A DNA stretch of 64,000 bases from Microscilla marina ATCC 23134 (GTDB lineage: Bacteria; Bacteroidota; Bacteroidia; Cytophagales; Microscillaceae): positions 1 through 64,000 of the forward strand of contig NZ_AAWS01000036.1 in NCBI RefSeq assembly GCF_000169175.1. The letters run 5' to 3'. The notes under the pieces are model-generated. The model was given only the letters and a program-made list of their open reading frames with translations, made no database searches and had not been told where the DNA came from. Below, one piece after another: positions 35,506-44,269 of this stretch; position 1 is the stretch's first letter; the number at the start of each line of letters is the position of its first letter. The translations under genes were made by a program, and so were the position numbers.

Positions 35506-35624
35506 ACAGTTTGTAAACACCCAGTGCAGGGGTTCGATTCCCCTCTCTCTTACCATCTTAACAAAAAACAACATAAGAGAGTAGCTCAGTGGCAGAGCAA
35601 GGGTAGCAGGTCATGACAAACTGT
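35506..35624 (+). tRNA. Possible circularly permuted tRNA: 3' half upstream of 5' half
   Basis: 3' half: ACCC (anticodon-stem strand, 35519-35522), GTGC, T arm AGGGG-TTCGATT-CCCCT, acceptor CTCTCTT, A, CCA (ends 35555). A 19-nt spacer follows, then the 5' half: acceptor AAGAGAG (35575-35581), TA, D arm GCTC-AGTGGCA-GAGC, A, AGGGT. The acceptors pair perfectly (7 bp), GGGT pairs with ACCC, and the flanks extend that helix: leader ACAGTTTGT (35506-35514) pairs perfectly with trailer ACAAACTGT (35616-35624). Such an arrangement is the hallmark of permuted tRNA genes in some algae. Alternatively it is the junction of two broken tandem tRNAs. The anticodon cannot be deduced. Confidence 0.45.
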
Positions 35625-35676
35625 GTTGATTGTTGAAGAGTAATACTTGCGTTGGGGGTGATACCTCAAGCAAACC

Positions 35677-35750
35677 GCCATAGTAGCTCAGCTAGGTAGA
35701 GCAATTGACTGCTAATCAGTAGGACGCGGGTTCGACTCCCGTCTCTGGCT
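35677..35750 (+). tRNA. tRNA-like gene with GCT anticodon (Ser) but a short variable arm
   Basis: A full cloverleaf: acceptor GCCATAG/CTCTGGC (one T-C mismatch), D arm GCTC...GAGC, anticodon arm ATTGA-CTGCTAA-TCAGT (anticodon GCT, reading AGC/U Ser), 5-nt variable loop AGGAC, T arm GCGGG-TTCGACT-CCCGT, discriminator T, no encoded CCA. Bacterial tRNA-Ser normally has a long variable arm, so this one is unusual: it may be misclassified, a mobile-element or decayed tRNA, or carry another identity. It sits 52 nt after the permuted tRNA-like segment and directly before an intrinsic terminator. Confidence 0.7.
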
Positions 35751-35751
35751 C

Positions 35752-35788
35752 GGCAGCCGTAAGGTTAGAGCGGCTGCCATTTTTTTAT
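35752..35788 (+). terminator. Intrinsic terminator of the tRNA-like transcript
   Basis: GGCAGCCG-TAAGGTTAGAG-CGGCTGCC followed by ATTTTTTT. It shows that the upstream tRNA-like segments lie on a + strand transcript that ends here. Confidence 0.88.
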
Positions 35789-35889
35789 TTATGGGCATCA
35801 TCTAATAAAGAGATACCTTGTCAATAACATCGCAGAGCGCTTTGACCCTCTTGAAACAGACAATCTTTTGGACGCTCTTATAAGAAGGT

Positions 35890-35928
35890 AAAAAGCGATT
35901 TTCCCAATATTGAGGAAAACCGCTTTTT
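35890..35928. terminator. Bidirectional terminator, downstream of DUF5916
   Basis: AAAAAGCG(A)TTTTCC / GGAAAA(C)CGCTTTTT, with a loop CAATATTGA. It is 20 bp beyond the minus-strand DUF5916 stop codon. Confidence 0.8.
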
Positions 35929-35948
35929 GATGGAGCAATAAGCATCCA

Positions 35949-38168
35949 CTAAAATTGTTTTAGATAAGTAACTTTTCCTATGACTTGCTGAGCGTGTTGA
36001 ACCGACGTAAGCCCTTCGTTTTGGGTATCGTTAAAGACCAGGTAAATGAATGACAAAGGTTGAAACTCCCAGGAAAAACGAATATTCCAATTGGCAAATT
36101 TTGACAAAGAATTGTATTGATAAAAAGCGTTTAATTGAACCCTTGCATTGAGCGCCAGCCTTAGTTCAGGAGCAATCAAGTGAGCTTCTTTGCTTTCCTT
36201 TTCTGTCCCTAATTGTCGGGCATTGTTGTATTGATAGTTTACCGAAAAATAGGTGTGAGGTATGGGGGCAGTTGTCAATCGTGCCTGATAGGTGTCCAGC
36301 TGACCATCAAAAAAATTACCTGTTTCGTATTGCAGATAAAAAGAAAGTTTTTTAGAAATATCGGAGGAGTAGGTAAGCCTGTAACGAGTATAATCGTACT
36401 CTCCTTGAGCAATGTCTACAAGCAATGGGCTGAAAGTGTTGAGTAAATTCTGGCGGGTAGGCTCTATCTCGCCAACCAATCGACTTCCGTCTTGAAATAA
36501 TATCCAGATGGGAAAAAAGGTGACCGAACTTTCCAAAAACTGTCGGTCTTCGTTGCGGTGGATCACCGTGGCAAAAACCCCTGGCTCGTAGGAACGAATA
36601 AACTTGGGTTTCCAGCTTGGACGCAAAATAGCATAACCTCCCCCACTATTGGCCATATAGTTGCGTCGCCGGACAAAACCCGCCGTAGATTCGTAGTTCT
36701 TTTCAATAAATTGATAATCGTAGTAAAAATACCATTGATTGCTTCTGTAGCGCAAGCTCGAATATCCCGCCCAGCCATTGCTGTTTTGGTCTTTGGTTTC
36801 GGAGCCTGATACATAAAACTGCCATGACAAGGGGCGATTAAAGCGAAAAAAGCCATCTATTGTCCCCGTAAAATTATAACGGTCTTGTATCCCTTGATGC
36901 TCTAGTGCTTCGTCGTATCGGGCGGTCACCATTCCCCCCAGGCGGTTTTGTTTACCAAAGTTTTGCACGTAGCGTAATACCCCAAAGTTGGCGGCTGGAC
37001 TATCACCGAGACCTCGTTGCCGTACCATCAAGGCTCCCATGCTTCGTTTAGAACTACGATGGGTGAGCCGCAAACCTGCGTCAATTGGAATGGGATTACC
37101 TTGATTGTCTAAGCCAATAGTTCGGCTAAAAAAAGGTTGTACATGGTCATTGCTCCCTGCCGCAAACAAACTGGCGTTTTCAAGAAAAAACTGCCTTCTT
37201 TCGGGTAAAAAGACCGAAAAACGAGTCAGGTTTACTACCTGGCGGTCTACATCGGTTTGGGCAAAGTCTGTATTGACGGTGAAGTCTAACACCGTATTAG
37301 GAGTAATAGCCCACTTGACTTCGCCCCCCATTTTGGTAAACAGGTTATCGGAGGCAAATAAGTTGGTAGAATCGTTATTGCGATTGGCAGAAGCAAATAC
37401 ATAAGGTTGGACGCGAATGTTGGTAGAGGGTGGGGGAGGTTTGATACCTTTGAGAATGCCCGCATAACTCATGCGGTAAGGGTTAAAAGCCCTGGGGTAG
37501 GCTGCCCAACTCGATATTTCGTTTACCCGCCGGGCCCGCCTTACAAAGTTAATTCCCCATTCCTGATGATCACCCTTTGGGTAACGAATGGTAGCCCAGG
37601 GAATACGCATTTCGGCAATCCATCCCTCATCAGTACGGCTGGTGCGCACTTTCCAAAATCCATCCCAATCGGTATCAAAAATATTGCTGTCAAACACCTG
37701 CATGTCGCGTCGGGCTCCGTAGGGGTTGGTCTGAAAGCTGATGGCATTGCGTTCGTCTCGAAAAGCATCTATCACCACCCCAAACAAGTCGCCGCTGCCC
37801 CAGTCAAAGTCACGGCGCAAGTTGGGTACTCTCAGTCCTTTTTTGCCCAAACTATCTTTGCAAAAAGCCCCAATGTACAAGTATTGGTCATTGTACAAAA
37901 CTTTTACCTCGGTAATAAAATCCGAAACTTGTCCCTGATTGGGTTCTACCTGAGTAAACGCCTGGTATTTTTTTGCTTTCGCCCAAACCGACTCATTCAA
38001 CACTCCATCTATCTTGAGGTTGGCAGTAATTTGGGTGGCTTTGATGATTTTTTTCTGATCTTGGGGAGGGGGTTCAAAAATTTTTTGGGCATAAACAGAC
38101 GAAAATATACCTAATTTGAAAATTAAGAAAGAAATAACATTCAATAGAATTGTTTTAAAATTTTTCAT
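35949..38168 (-). CDS. DUF5916 outer-membrane protein with CBM9-like domain
   Basis: About 739 residues from ATG at 38168 (MKNFKTILLN, signal peptide ending SVYAQ); a longer frame starts 19 codons earlier. Residues about 25-240 match the CBM9-like domain that opens DUF5916 proteins (IDGVLNESVWAKAKKYQ..., YNDQYLYIGAFCKD, then WIAEMRIPWATIRY). The rest is a beta-rich region that in this family forms an outer-membrane barrel, ending with repeated aromatic strands. Carbohydrate binding or polysaccharide handling at the cell surface is inferred for the family, not proven. The promoter region carries two copies of the palindrome TGCAAC-N3-GTTGCA shared with the DinB-bla-PhoX operon. Confidence 0.88.
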   Translation of the reverse strand: MKNFKTILLNVISFLIFKLGIFSSVYAQKIFEPPPQDQKKIIKATQITANLKIDGVLNESVWAKAKKYQAFTQVEPNQGQVSDFITEVKVLYNDQYLYIGAFCKDSLGKKGLRVPNLRRDFDWGSGDLFGVVIDAFRDERNAISFQTNPYGARRDMQVFDSNIFDTDWDGFWKVRTSRTDEGWIAEMRIPWATIRYPKGDHQEWGINFVRRARRVNEISSWAAYPRAFNPYRMSYAGILKGIKPPPPSTNIRVQPYVFASANRNNDSTNLFASDNLFTKMGGEVKWAITPNTVLDFTVNTDFAQTDVDRQVVNLTRFSVFLPERRQFFLENASLFAAGSNDHVQPFFSRTIGLDNQGNPIPIDAGLRLTHRSSKRSMGALMVRQRGLGDSPAANFGVLRYVQNFGKQNRLGGMVTARYDEALEHQGIQDRYNFTGTIDGFFRFNRPLSWQFYVSGSETKDQNSNGWAGYSSLRYRSNQWYFYYDYQFIEKNYESTAGFVRRRNYMANSGGGYAILRPSWKPKFIRSYEPGVFATVIHRNEDRQFLESSVTFFPIWILFQDGSRLVGEIEPTRQNLLNTFSPLLVDIAQGEYDYTRYRLTYSSDISKKLSFYLQYETGNFFDGQLDTYQARLTTAPIPHTYFSVNYQYNNARQLGTEKESKEAHLIAPELRLALNARVQLNAFYQYNSLSKFANWNIRFSWEFQPLSFIYLVFNDTQNEGLTSVQHAQQVIGKVTYLKQF

Positions 38169-38182
38169 GGTTTTAATTTTAA

Positions 38183-38197
38183 TGCAACAAGGTTGCA
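38183..38197. promoter_or_regulatory. Operator copy 2, TGCAACAAGGTTGCA
   Basis: An inverted repeat TGCAAC-AAG-GTTGCA 15 bp upstream of the DUF5916 start. It overlaps a TATATTGC-type -7 box. Confidence 0.65.
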
Positions 38198-38217
38198 ATA
38201 TACTTAAAATAATAAAA

Positions 38218-38232
38218 TGCAACACTGTTGCA
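38218..38232. promoter_or_regulatory. Operator copy 3, TGCAACACTGTTGCA
   Basis: A perfect dyad TGCAACA-C-TGTTGCA, 20 bp upstream of copy 2. The minus-strand TTG within it is a plausible -33 box, about 17 bp before TATATTGC. Both sites therefore straddle the promoter, which suggests repression. Confidence 0.7.
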
Positions 38233-38280
38233 TATAGAGTGTTGATGTATTACTTACATTTGTTATTTCAAATGTCTATA

Positions 38281-40460
38281 AATGCCTTTCGGTAAGACCT
38301 TCGCGGGAGGTGTTATAATGTTGTGATGGTTCGTCAGGCGCCCCTGGCGCAAGCTTCCTTCGCTTGTGCTTATAATTGCGAAAGCATCTTGCCCCGAAGC
38401 AAGTTCGGGATGGCTCACTTCCATGTTTTTGCAAAAAAACAAATACTCAATCTTGAATTTGCTACGATGGACACAAGTCTGGAGACTTGCGCCAGCGTGT
38501 GTGTTAAAGCTACTGACTACCGTCTCCCAACTCTTGACTTGAACGTTGCTCAGGTCACCCTTCGGTAAGACCTTCGCGGGAGGTGTTATAATTGATGGTT
38601 CGTCAGGCGCCCCTGGCGCAAGCTTCCTTCGCTCGTGCTTATAATTGCGGAAGCATCTTGCCCCGAAGCAAGTTCGGGATGGCTCACTTCCATGTTTTTG
38701 CAAAAAACAAATACTCAATCTTGAATTTGCTACGATGGACACAAGTCTGGAGACTTGCGCCAGCGTGTGCTAAAAAATCCTGGAAGGTTTTCGCAGTCAA
38801 TTCAACAAAAAAACTACCTCTCCCGTGTTGGTCTTCAGGCTTTAGCCCGACCAACCACTGCCAACTCAAGGGCTTGTAAATGAGTTTTTACTAACCCCTC
38901 ATTTGATGGACAAGTGATTTTTCCAACTCTTGACTTTAATATTGCTCAGGTCACCCTTCGGTAAGACCTTCGCGGGAGGTGTTATAATGTTGTGATGGTT
39001 CGTCAGGCGCCCCTGGCGCAAGCTTCCTTCGCTTGTGCTTATAATTGCGAAAGCATCTTGCCCCGAAGCAAGTTCGGGATGGCTCACTTCCATGTTTTTG
39101 CAAAAAACAAATACTCAATCTTGAATTTGCTACGATGGACACAAGTCTGGAGACTTGCGCCAGCATGTGCTAAAAAATCCTGGAAGGTTTTCGCAGTCAA
39201 TTCAACAAAAAAACTACCTCTCCCGTGTTGGTCTTCAGGCTTTAGCCCGACCAACCACTGCCAACTCAAGGGCTTGTAAATGAGTTTTTACTAACCCCTC
39301 ATTTGATGGACAAGTGATTTTTCCAACTCTTGACTTTAATATTGCTCAGGTCACCCTTCGGTAAGACCTTCGCGGGAGGTGTTATAATGTTGTGATGGTT
39401 CGTCAGGCGCCCCTGGCGCAAGCTTCCTTCGCTCGTGCTTATAATTGCGAAAGCATCTTGCCCCGAAGCAAGTTCGGGATGGCTCACTTCCATGTTTTTG
39501 CAAAAAACAAATACTCAATCTTGAATTTGCTACGATGGACACAAGTCTGGAGACTTGCGCCAGCATGTGCTAAAAAATCCTGGAAGGTTTTCGCAGTCAA
39601 TTCAACAAAAAAACTACCTCTCCCGTGTTGGTCTTCAGGCTTTAGCCCGACCAACCACTGCCAACTCAAGGGCTTGTAAATGAGTTTTTACTAACCCCTC
39701 ATTTGATGGACAAGTGATTTTTCCAACTCTTGACTTTAATATTGCTCAGGTCACCCTTCGGTAAGACCTTCGCGGGAGGTGTTATAATGTTGTGATGGTT
39801 CGTCAGGCGCCCCTGGCGCAAGCTTCCTTCGCTTGTGCTTATAATTGCGGAAGCATCTTGTTTCCATGTTTTTGCAAAAACAAATACTCAATCTTGAATT
39901 TGCTACGATGGACACAAGTCTGGAGACTTGCGCCAGCGTGTGTGTTAAAGCTACTGACTACCGTCTCCCAACTCTTGACTTTAACGTTGCTCAGGTCACC
40001 CTTCGGTAAGACCTTCGCGGGAGGTGTTATAATGTTGTGATGGTTCGTCAGGCGCCCCTGGCGCAAGCTTCCTTCGCTTGTGCTTATAATTGCGAAAGCA
40101 TCTTGCCCCGAAGCAAGTTCGGGATGGCTCACTTCCATGTTTTTGCAAAAAACAAATACTCAATCTTGAATTTGCTACGATGGACACAAGTCTGGAGACT
40201 TGCGCCAGCGTGTGATGGTTCGTCAGGCGCCCCTGGCGCAAGCTTCCTTCGCTTATGCTTATAATTGCGGAAGCATCTTGTTTCCATGTTTTTGCAAAAA
40301 ACAAATACTCAATCTTGAATTTGCTACGATGGACACAAGTCTGGAGACTTGCGCCAGCGTGTGGAGACTTGCGCCAGCGTGTGCAAAGCGAAAACTGCCA
40401 ACTACTGTCTCCCAACTCTTGACTTTAATGTCGCCCTGCGGTAAGACCTTCGCGAGGTAA
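38281..40460. repeat. Repeat array A: hairpin-bearing 250-400 bp units
   Basis: Unit starts (TTCGGTAAGACCTTCGCG) lie at about 38287, 38561, 38957, 39357, 39757 and 40002, with a partial at 40437. Three units are exactly 396-400 bp long. Each contains CCCGAAGCAAGTTCGGG, CAAGTCTGGAGACTTG and (in long units) GTTGGTC...GGCTTTAGCC...GACCAAC. These can fold as hairpins. Open frames in this array repeat from unit to unit and are artefacts. It spans the whole gap between the DUF5916 and next T9SS genes. The same family forms array B. Confidence 0.9.
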
Positions 40461-40800
40461 AGAGGATAGTTGTTTTTTAAACAAGCTTTTACTTTTCTGA
40501 TTCGTGCCCATGCACCTCTTCCCTCAAAACCTTTATTTTCCAAAACTTACCGCTTATGAACCTAAACCCACGTTTGGTGAAGTTGCCCCAAGTTTTGCTG
40601 CCCAACTTTGTTATGTTTGAGCTTCATTCACACACTCAGGGCATTCCTGTTGATTTAAAAATAAGAATGCTTTTAAAGTTATGAGACGCAACCAAAACAG
40701 TTCTTTACTCCTGTGAAGGTATGTAAGGAAATATCAGGTACAGCTTGCCATAATTTTATAAGAAAAGCCCTGCTTAACAAACCATTACAAAACATCACTT

Positions 40801-42408
40801 ATGAGAAATTTTAAAATTACCTTATTGGTTCTATGCCTTGTTGGAAGTTACGCCACGCAAGCACAAAACCCTTACTGGGCTTTGTATCCGTTGAAAAAGT
40901 TTACACTGTCTACCAACTCCATGACCATCTTGCCCGGTACCGCTGTTACCTGTGCCACAGCAAACACCAAAGGCTTGTTTGATGCCAACGGCAACCCGGT
41001 ATTTTATGTATTGCACAACCGCATCTACAACAAAACAGGAGGCGTTGCCTTTACCATTCCTGGACCGTCTTATTGTGTGAGGGGTTTCCATATTGTACCA
41101 GTGCCCGGAGGCAGTTGTGGCGAGTATTATGTGGTGTATGTCAAAGTAACGGAACTGGGAGCTTTTCCTAATGGAGGTGCTTCTTATGATGGTTACGAAA
41201 TAGGAGCGATTAGAGTAACAGTAGATGCCAATCAAAATATTACAGTGTCTAACTCAATATCAAAGGTTACCTATGCAGATTTTCCTCTTGTAATTAGTAC
41301 CAACATAGAAACCGCCCTCTCGAAAGAAAGCAACAGTGAGCGAACCTTATATGCGACCATTAGAAGAAGCGCCAGCCCAAACTTTAATACCGACCAACTT
41401 GTGAAAGTGAGGCTCAACAACAGCGGGTTAACCAAAAACGGAAGCTTGATGTCTACCAAAGACCCCGCAAACAAAATTATCAATACACGTACGCTAGAGC
41501 TTTCGCCCAATCAGGCGTCGCTTGCCTGGATATATTGGGTTGGTGGAGTAGGGGCTCGTATAGCTGTAATGAACGTGGCTACAGGTGCTATAAGCGATAT
41601 CCAGGTCTCTAATATTGACCATAACAGTGAACTAGAGTTTGGTGCCAACAGCAATGACCTTTATGTAACGACTTCTCAGGGCATTGTGCGAACTTCTTTG
41701 TCCAATCCTCAATCCAGTACATTTGTAACAGGCACCAGTAGTATTCATCATACAGGTAACATTGAGTTGGGACTCAATGGTAAACTATACGCTACTGCTA
41801 CCAATGATATTCTTTATACCATTACTGGTACTTCTGCCACTCCAGGCAACTACTACGGATCACTCATTTTGCCAGAACAAGTAGACGGCGAAACGATTGT
41901 GTACCAAGCACCTAGCCCATTGACTATATATTTGATGATGATGGTCAATGGCAATACGCAAGCAACTGTAACGGGTGGAAGTGGCAACTATACTTATACT
42001 TGGTACGATAGCTTTGGGGGAGTGGTAGCCACTGGAATATCTGTAAAACTTTGTCGCAGAGGGCAGCACACTTTAGTAGTAAGAGACAATGCCTCAGGAT
42101 GTAGTACAAGCCATTCGTTTACCAATTACCCTTCGTTTGCCTGTCGTTCTACCAGCGCAGACATTACCATTGGTAAGGTAGGAGTATACCCTAACCCTGC
42201 TACTGATTATTTGAAAATACAAACCAATAGCAAAGAGCAAATAGTGCAATTGCAAGTGGTAAACCTCAAAGGGCAGGTAATGGTACAGGAAGAAGGCAAT
42301 CAAACTGCCACTCAACGTTTATCAGTCAATGGTTTGAAAAAAGGTTTATACATTCTGAACGTGGTGACAGAGAAGTCTTCGAGTCAAACCAAATTTTTTG
42401 TAAAGTAA
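40801..42408 (+). CDS. Secreted protein with T9SS C-terminal sorting domain
   Basis: 535 residues. A signal peptide ends at ATQAQ (about residue 22). The main part (25-430) is rich in Asn/Gly/Thr and resembles a WD/beta-propeller-like repeat region of LamG/SprB-type surface proteins, with no enzyme motif. An Ig-like insert follows near 375-440. The C-terminus is a type A sorting domain: GVYPNPATDYLKIQ, a VVNLKGQVMVQ strand and KKGLYILNVVTE. It is predicted to be exported through T9SS. A clear intrinsic terminator follows. Function unknown. Confidence 0.88.
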   Translation: MRNFKITLLVLCLVGSYATQAQNPYWALYPLKKFTLSTNSMTILPGTAVTCATANTKGLFDANGNPVFYVLHNRIYNKTGGVAFTIPGPSYCVRGFHIVPVPGGSCGEYYVVYVKVTELGAFPNGGASYDGYEIGAIRVTVDANQNITVSNSISKVTYADFPLVISTNIETALSKESNSERTLYATIRRSASPNFNTDQLVKVRLNNSGLTKNGSLMSTKDPANKIINTRTLELSPNQASLAWIYWVGGVGARIAVMNVATGAISDIQVSNIDHNSELEFGANSNDLYVTTSQGIVRTSLSNPQSSTFVTGTSSIHHTGNIELGLNGKLYATATNDILYTITGTSATPGNYYGSLILPEQVDGETIVYQAPSPLTIYLMMMVNGNTQATVTGGSGNYTYTWYDSFGGVVATGISVKLCRRGQHTLVVRDNASGCSTSHSFTNYPSFACRSTSADITIGKVGVYPNPATDYLKIQTNSKEQIVQLQVVNLKGQVMVQEEGNQTATQRLSVNGLKKGLYILNVVTEKSSSQTKFFVK

Positions 42409-42444
42409 TGAAGCACGCATAGTGTTGATTTTCAGTTGATAAAG

Positions 42445-42478
42445 GGTGGTGTAAAAGACGTTTACACTACCTTTTTTT
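42445..42478 (+). terminator. Intrinsic terminator after the 535-aa T9SS gene
   Basis: GGTGGTGTAAA-AGACG-TTTACACTACC (one G-T pair), followed by TTTTTTT. Confidence 0.88.
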
Positions 42479-42527
42479 ACGTTTTATTCTCAGGCTGGGC
42501 ATTTTTTGTTACAAATGCACCAAAACA

Positions 42528-42558
42528 AAAAGCCATCTCAAAATTTGAGATGGCTTTT
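42528..42558. other. Perfect 15-bp inverted repeat
   Basis: AAAAGCCATCTCAAA and its complement TTTGAGATGGCTTTT around one central base; could end transcripts from either side. Confidence 0.55.
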
Positions 42559-42639
42559 GTGCTTCTAACTAACAAGTTTATAGCCTCTTGAAAATGAGTG
42601 TACTATGAATTTGTTAGCTACCTATGGAATAGGGCGTAC

Positions 42640-42835
42640 CTAGTGCACTGGGGATTAAATAAATGCGCTATTTATTCGAGGGTATTTTGTTTGCTGACGC
42701 ACTTCAAAAAGTGCGCAGAGTTAGTTTACAATTCCGATGTATATCGGAACCAAAGCTACGCAAACTTTTTTAAGTAAAGTCAGCGGGCTAAAGACTCCGA
42801 ATAATGTAGTAGGAATTTAGTTCCCAGTGCACTAG
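42640..42835. mobile_element. MITE-like element (196 bp), no transposase
   Basis: Terminal inverted repeats CTAGTGCACTGGG...CCCAGTGCACTAG extend imperfectly through TTAAAT/ATTTAG. Inside are GCGCACTT...AAGTGCGC and TTCCGATGTATATCGGAA hairpins. The palindrome CCGATGTATATCGG recurs near 49518. There is no clean target duplication; the CTAG ends are palindromic, so this could also be an intergenic RNA element. Confidence 0.5.
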
Positions 42836-43035
42836 AACCTTGTCGGGGCTATGTATAACAGGTAATATAGGCTAATCATTTACCAACTTATGTGTATATT
42901 TGGCTTGGACAATGTTGGGGTGATCTGTGCAAAACAATGTTTACTTTGAGTCTCCTGACAGTTGCCGTCATACTAAGAAAATAACGATGTTGGATGTGTA
43001 ATAGAGTGTACACAAGCCCTTAAATCCACAAAACA

Positions 43036-43674
43036 ATGAAATACTTTTTATCAATAATTATATTATCAGGAATGATGGGTTGTGCCCCACGGCTACATTC
43101 CAGTTGGACAAAACCCAATTATCAGGCCACCCGCTTTGCCAAAATTGTAGTCATAGGAGTGAGTCAGGATTTAACCGCCCGCAATGCGTTCGAAAAGAAA
43201 GCCGTACAACTTTTGAAAGAAAAAGGAATCAACGCAGTGCCAGGGGTAGAGGTGTTTCCTCCTGACCAAAAAGTTAACCGAAAAGACACTTCAAAAATAA
43301 GGCAAATACTTCAAGACCATCAGCTAGACGGGGTCATTACTATGAGTTTGCTCAAGAGTGAACAGTCTAAAAAGTATGTATCAGGAGATCCTGCCAATGT
43401 AGCCGATGCTTATGGAAATTTTAAAGGATATTACTATCAAACTTACCAACAAGTGTCAAAAACAGGGTATTACCTCAACGAGAAATCTTATTTGATTGAA
43501 GCGGCATTGTACGATCTCAAGCAGCGTCCTGTTCAGGGAAAAAGCAGCATTGTATGGTCGGGTCAATCTACATTGATCAACCCTTCGTGCGTTCAAACTG
43601 CGGCGGCTGAATTTACAAAAAAAATGGTGTCTTCACTTCTCAAAACTCCTGTTGTGTTGCCCAACAATGATTAG
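43036..43674 (+). CDS. Predicted lipoprotein (DUF4136-like)
   Basis: 212 residues. A lipoprotein signal ends LSGMMGC (Cys at about 16). The mature part is an alpha/beta domain with a first strand AKIVVIGVSQD and a second helix FEKKAVQLLKEKGINAVPGVEVFPP, similar to DUF4136-type periplasmic lipoproteins. No catalytic motif. It stands alone upstream of the surface-apparatus cluster and is followed by a conserved-loop hairpin. Confidence 0.75.
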   Translation: MKYFLSIIILSGMMGCAPRLHSSWTKPNYQATRFAKIVVIGVSQDLTARNAFEKKAVQLLKEKGINAVPGVEVFPPDQKVNRKDTSKIRQILQDHQLDGVITMSLLKSEQSKKYVSGDPANVADAYGNFKGYYYQTYQQVSKTGYYLNEKSYLIEAALYDLKQRPVQGKSSIVWSGQSTLINPSCVQTAAAEFTKKMVSSLLKTPVVLPNND

Positions 43675-43708
43675 GGGGCAATGCTTTTTTACAAACGCCT
43701 TTAGTTTT

Positions 43709-43755
43709 AAACCTGCCAGGATTTTTTAGCGTCGTCATAGAATCCTGGCAGGTTT
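43709..43755. other. Conserved-loop hairpin, copy 2
   Basis: AAACCTGCCAGGATT / AATCCTGGCAGGTTT (15 bp, perfect) enclose the loop TTTTAGCGTCGTCATAG. The loop matches that at 20174-20190, while the stem sequence is different, so base pairing seems to be conserved. Confidence 0.65.
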
Positions 43756-43759
43756 TCGA

Positions 43760-44269
43760 ATAAATAAAAAAAGTATTTAAAAAACTTCTCTTTCTACACA
43801 ACTTATTGCTTTTACACTCCGTTCTAAGTGCGCATTGTAAAGGTAGTAAAGTGGTTGATTTATTTGTGTATTGCAACTAAATGTTTTCAAACTGAAATGT
43901 AAAGTTTCTCAAAAAACAATGCGTTTTAGAGAGTATTTCCTTTTTATCGTCTTATTTTCCTCCCCAAACCTCCAAAAAGGCACTACAAAAAGTACTTTTT
44001 AGTGACCATCGTTCATTTTTTTTACAGGCTGTCCATTTACCCCTTTGTTTACTTCAAAATTGCCCTGAGTACCCCGTACGCCCCTACCTGTTTACTTTTA
44101 ACATGTCTTCAAAAATGCCAAATTAATTGAATGTATACCATTTGTAGGGGTATAAATATTTGAATTACATATTCTTTTACCGAATATTGTTCTGAATTAA
44201 GATGATAAGCTTATACTATCTTAGGTATTTCACGATACCATTTACTCAAACCACTAAACTACCTTAAAA
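43760..44269. other. Leader region of the surface-apparatus cluster, no gene
   Basis: About 510 AT-rich bases with no supported coding frame or terminator. The promoter of the following cluster must be here, but I could not fix a TTG/TAnnTTTG pair. Confidence 0.5.

Noticed and set aside
35571-35660. A normal, unpermuted tRNA starting at 35575
   Set aside because: AGGGT has no ACCCT partner downstream; the 3' half with the matching acceptor lies upstream.
38263-40543. Many 60-140 codon frames (MMVRQAPLAQ..., MSWQWLVGL...)
   Set aside because: They repeat with the array unit and change at its boundaries; repeat-derived, not genes.
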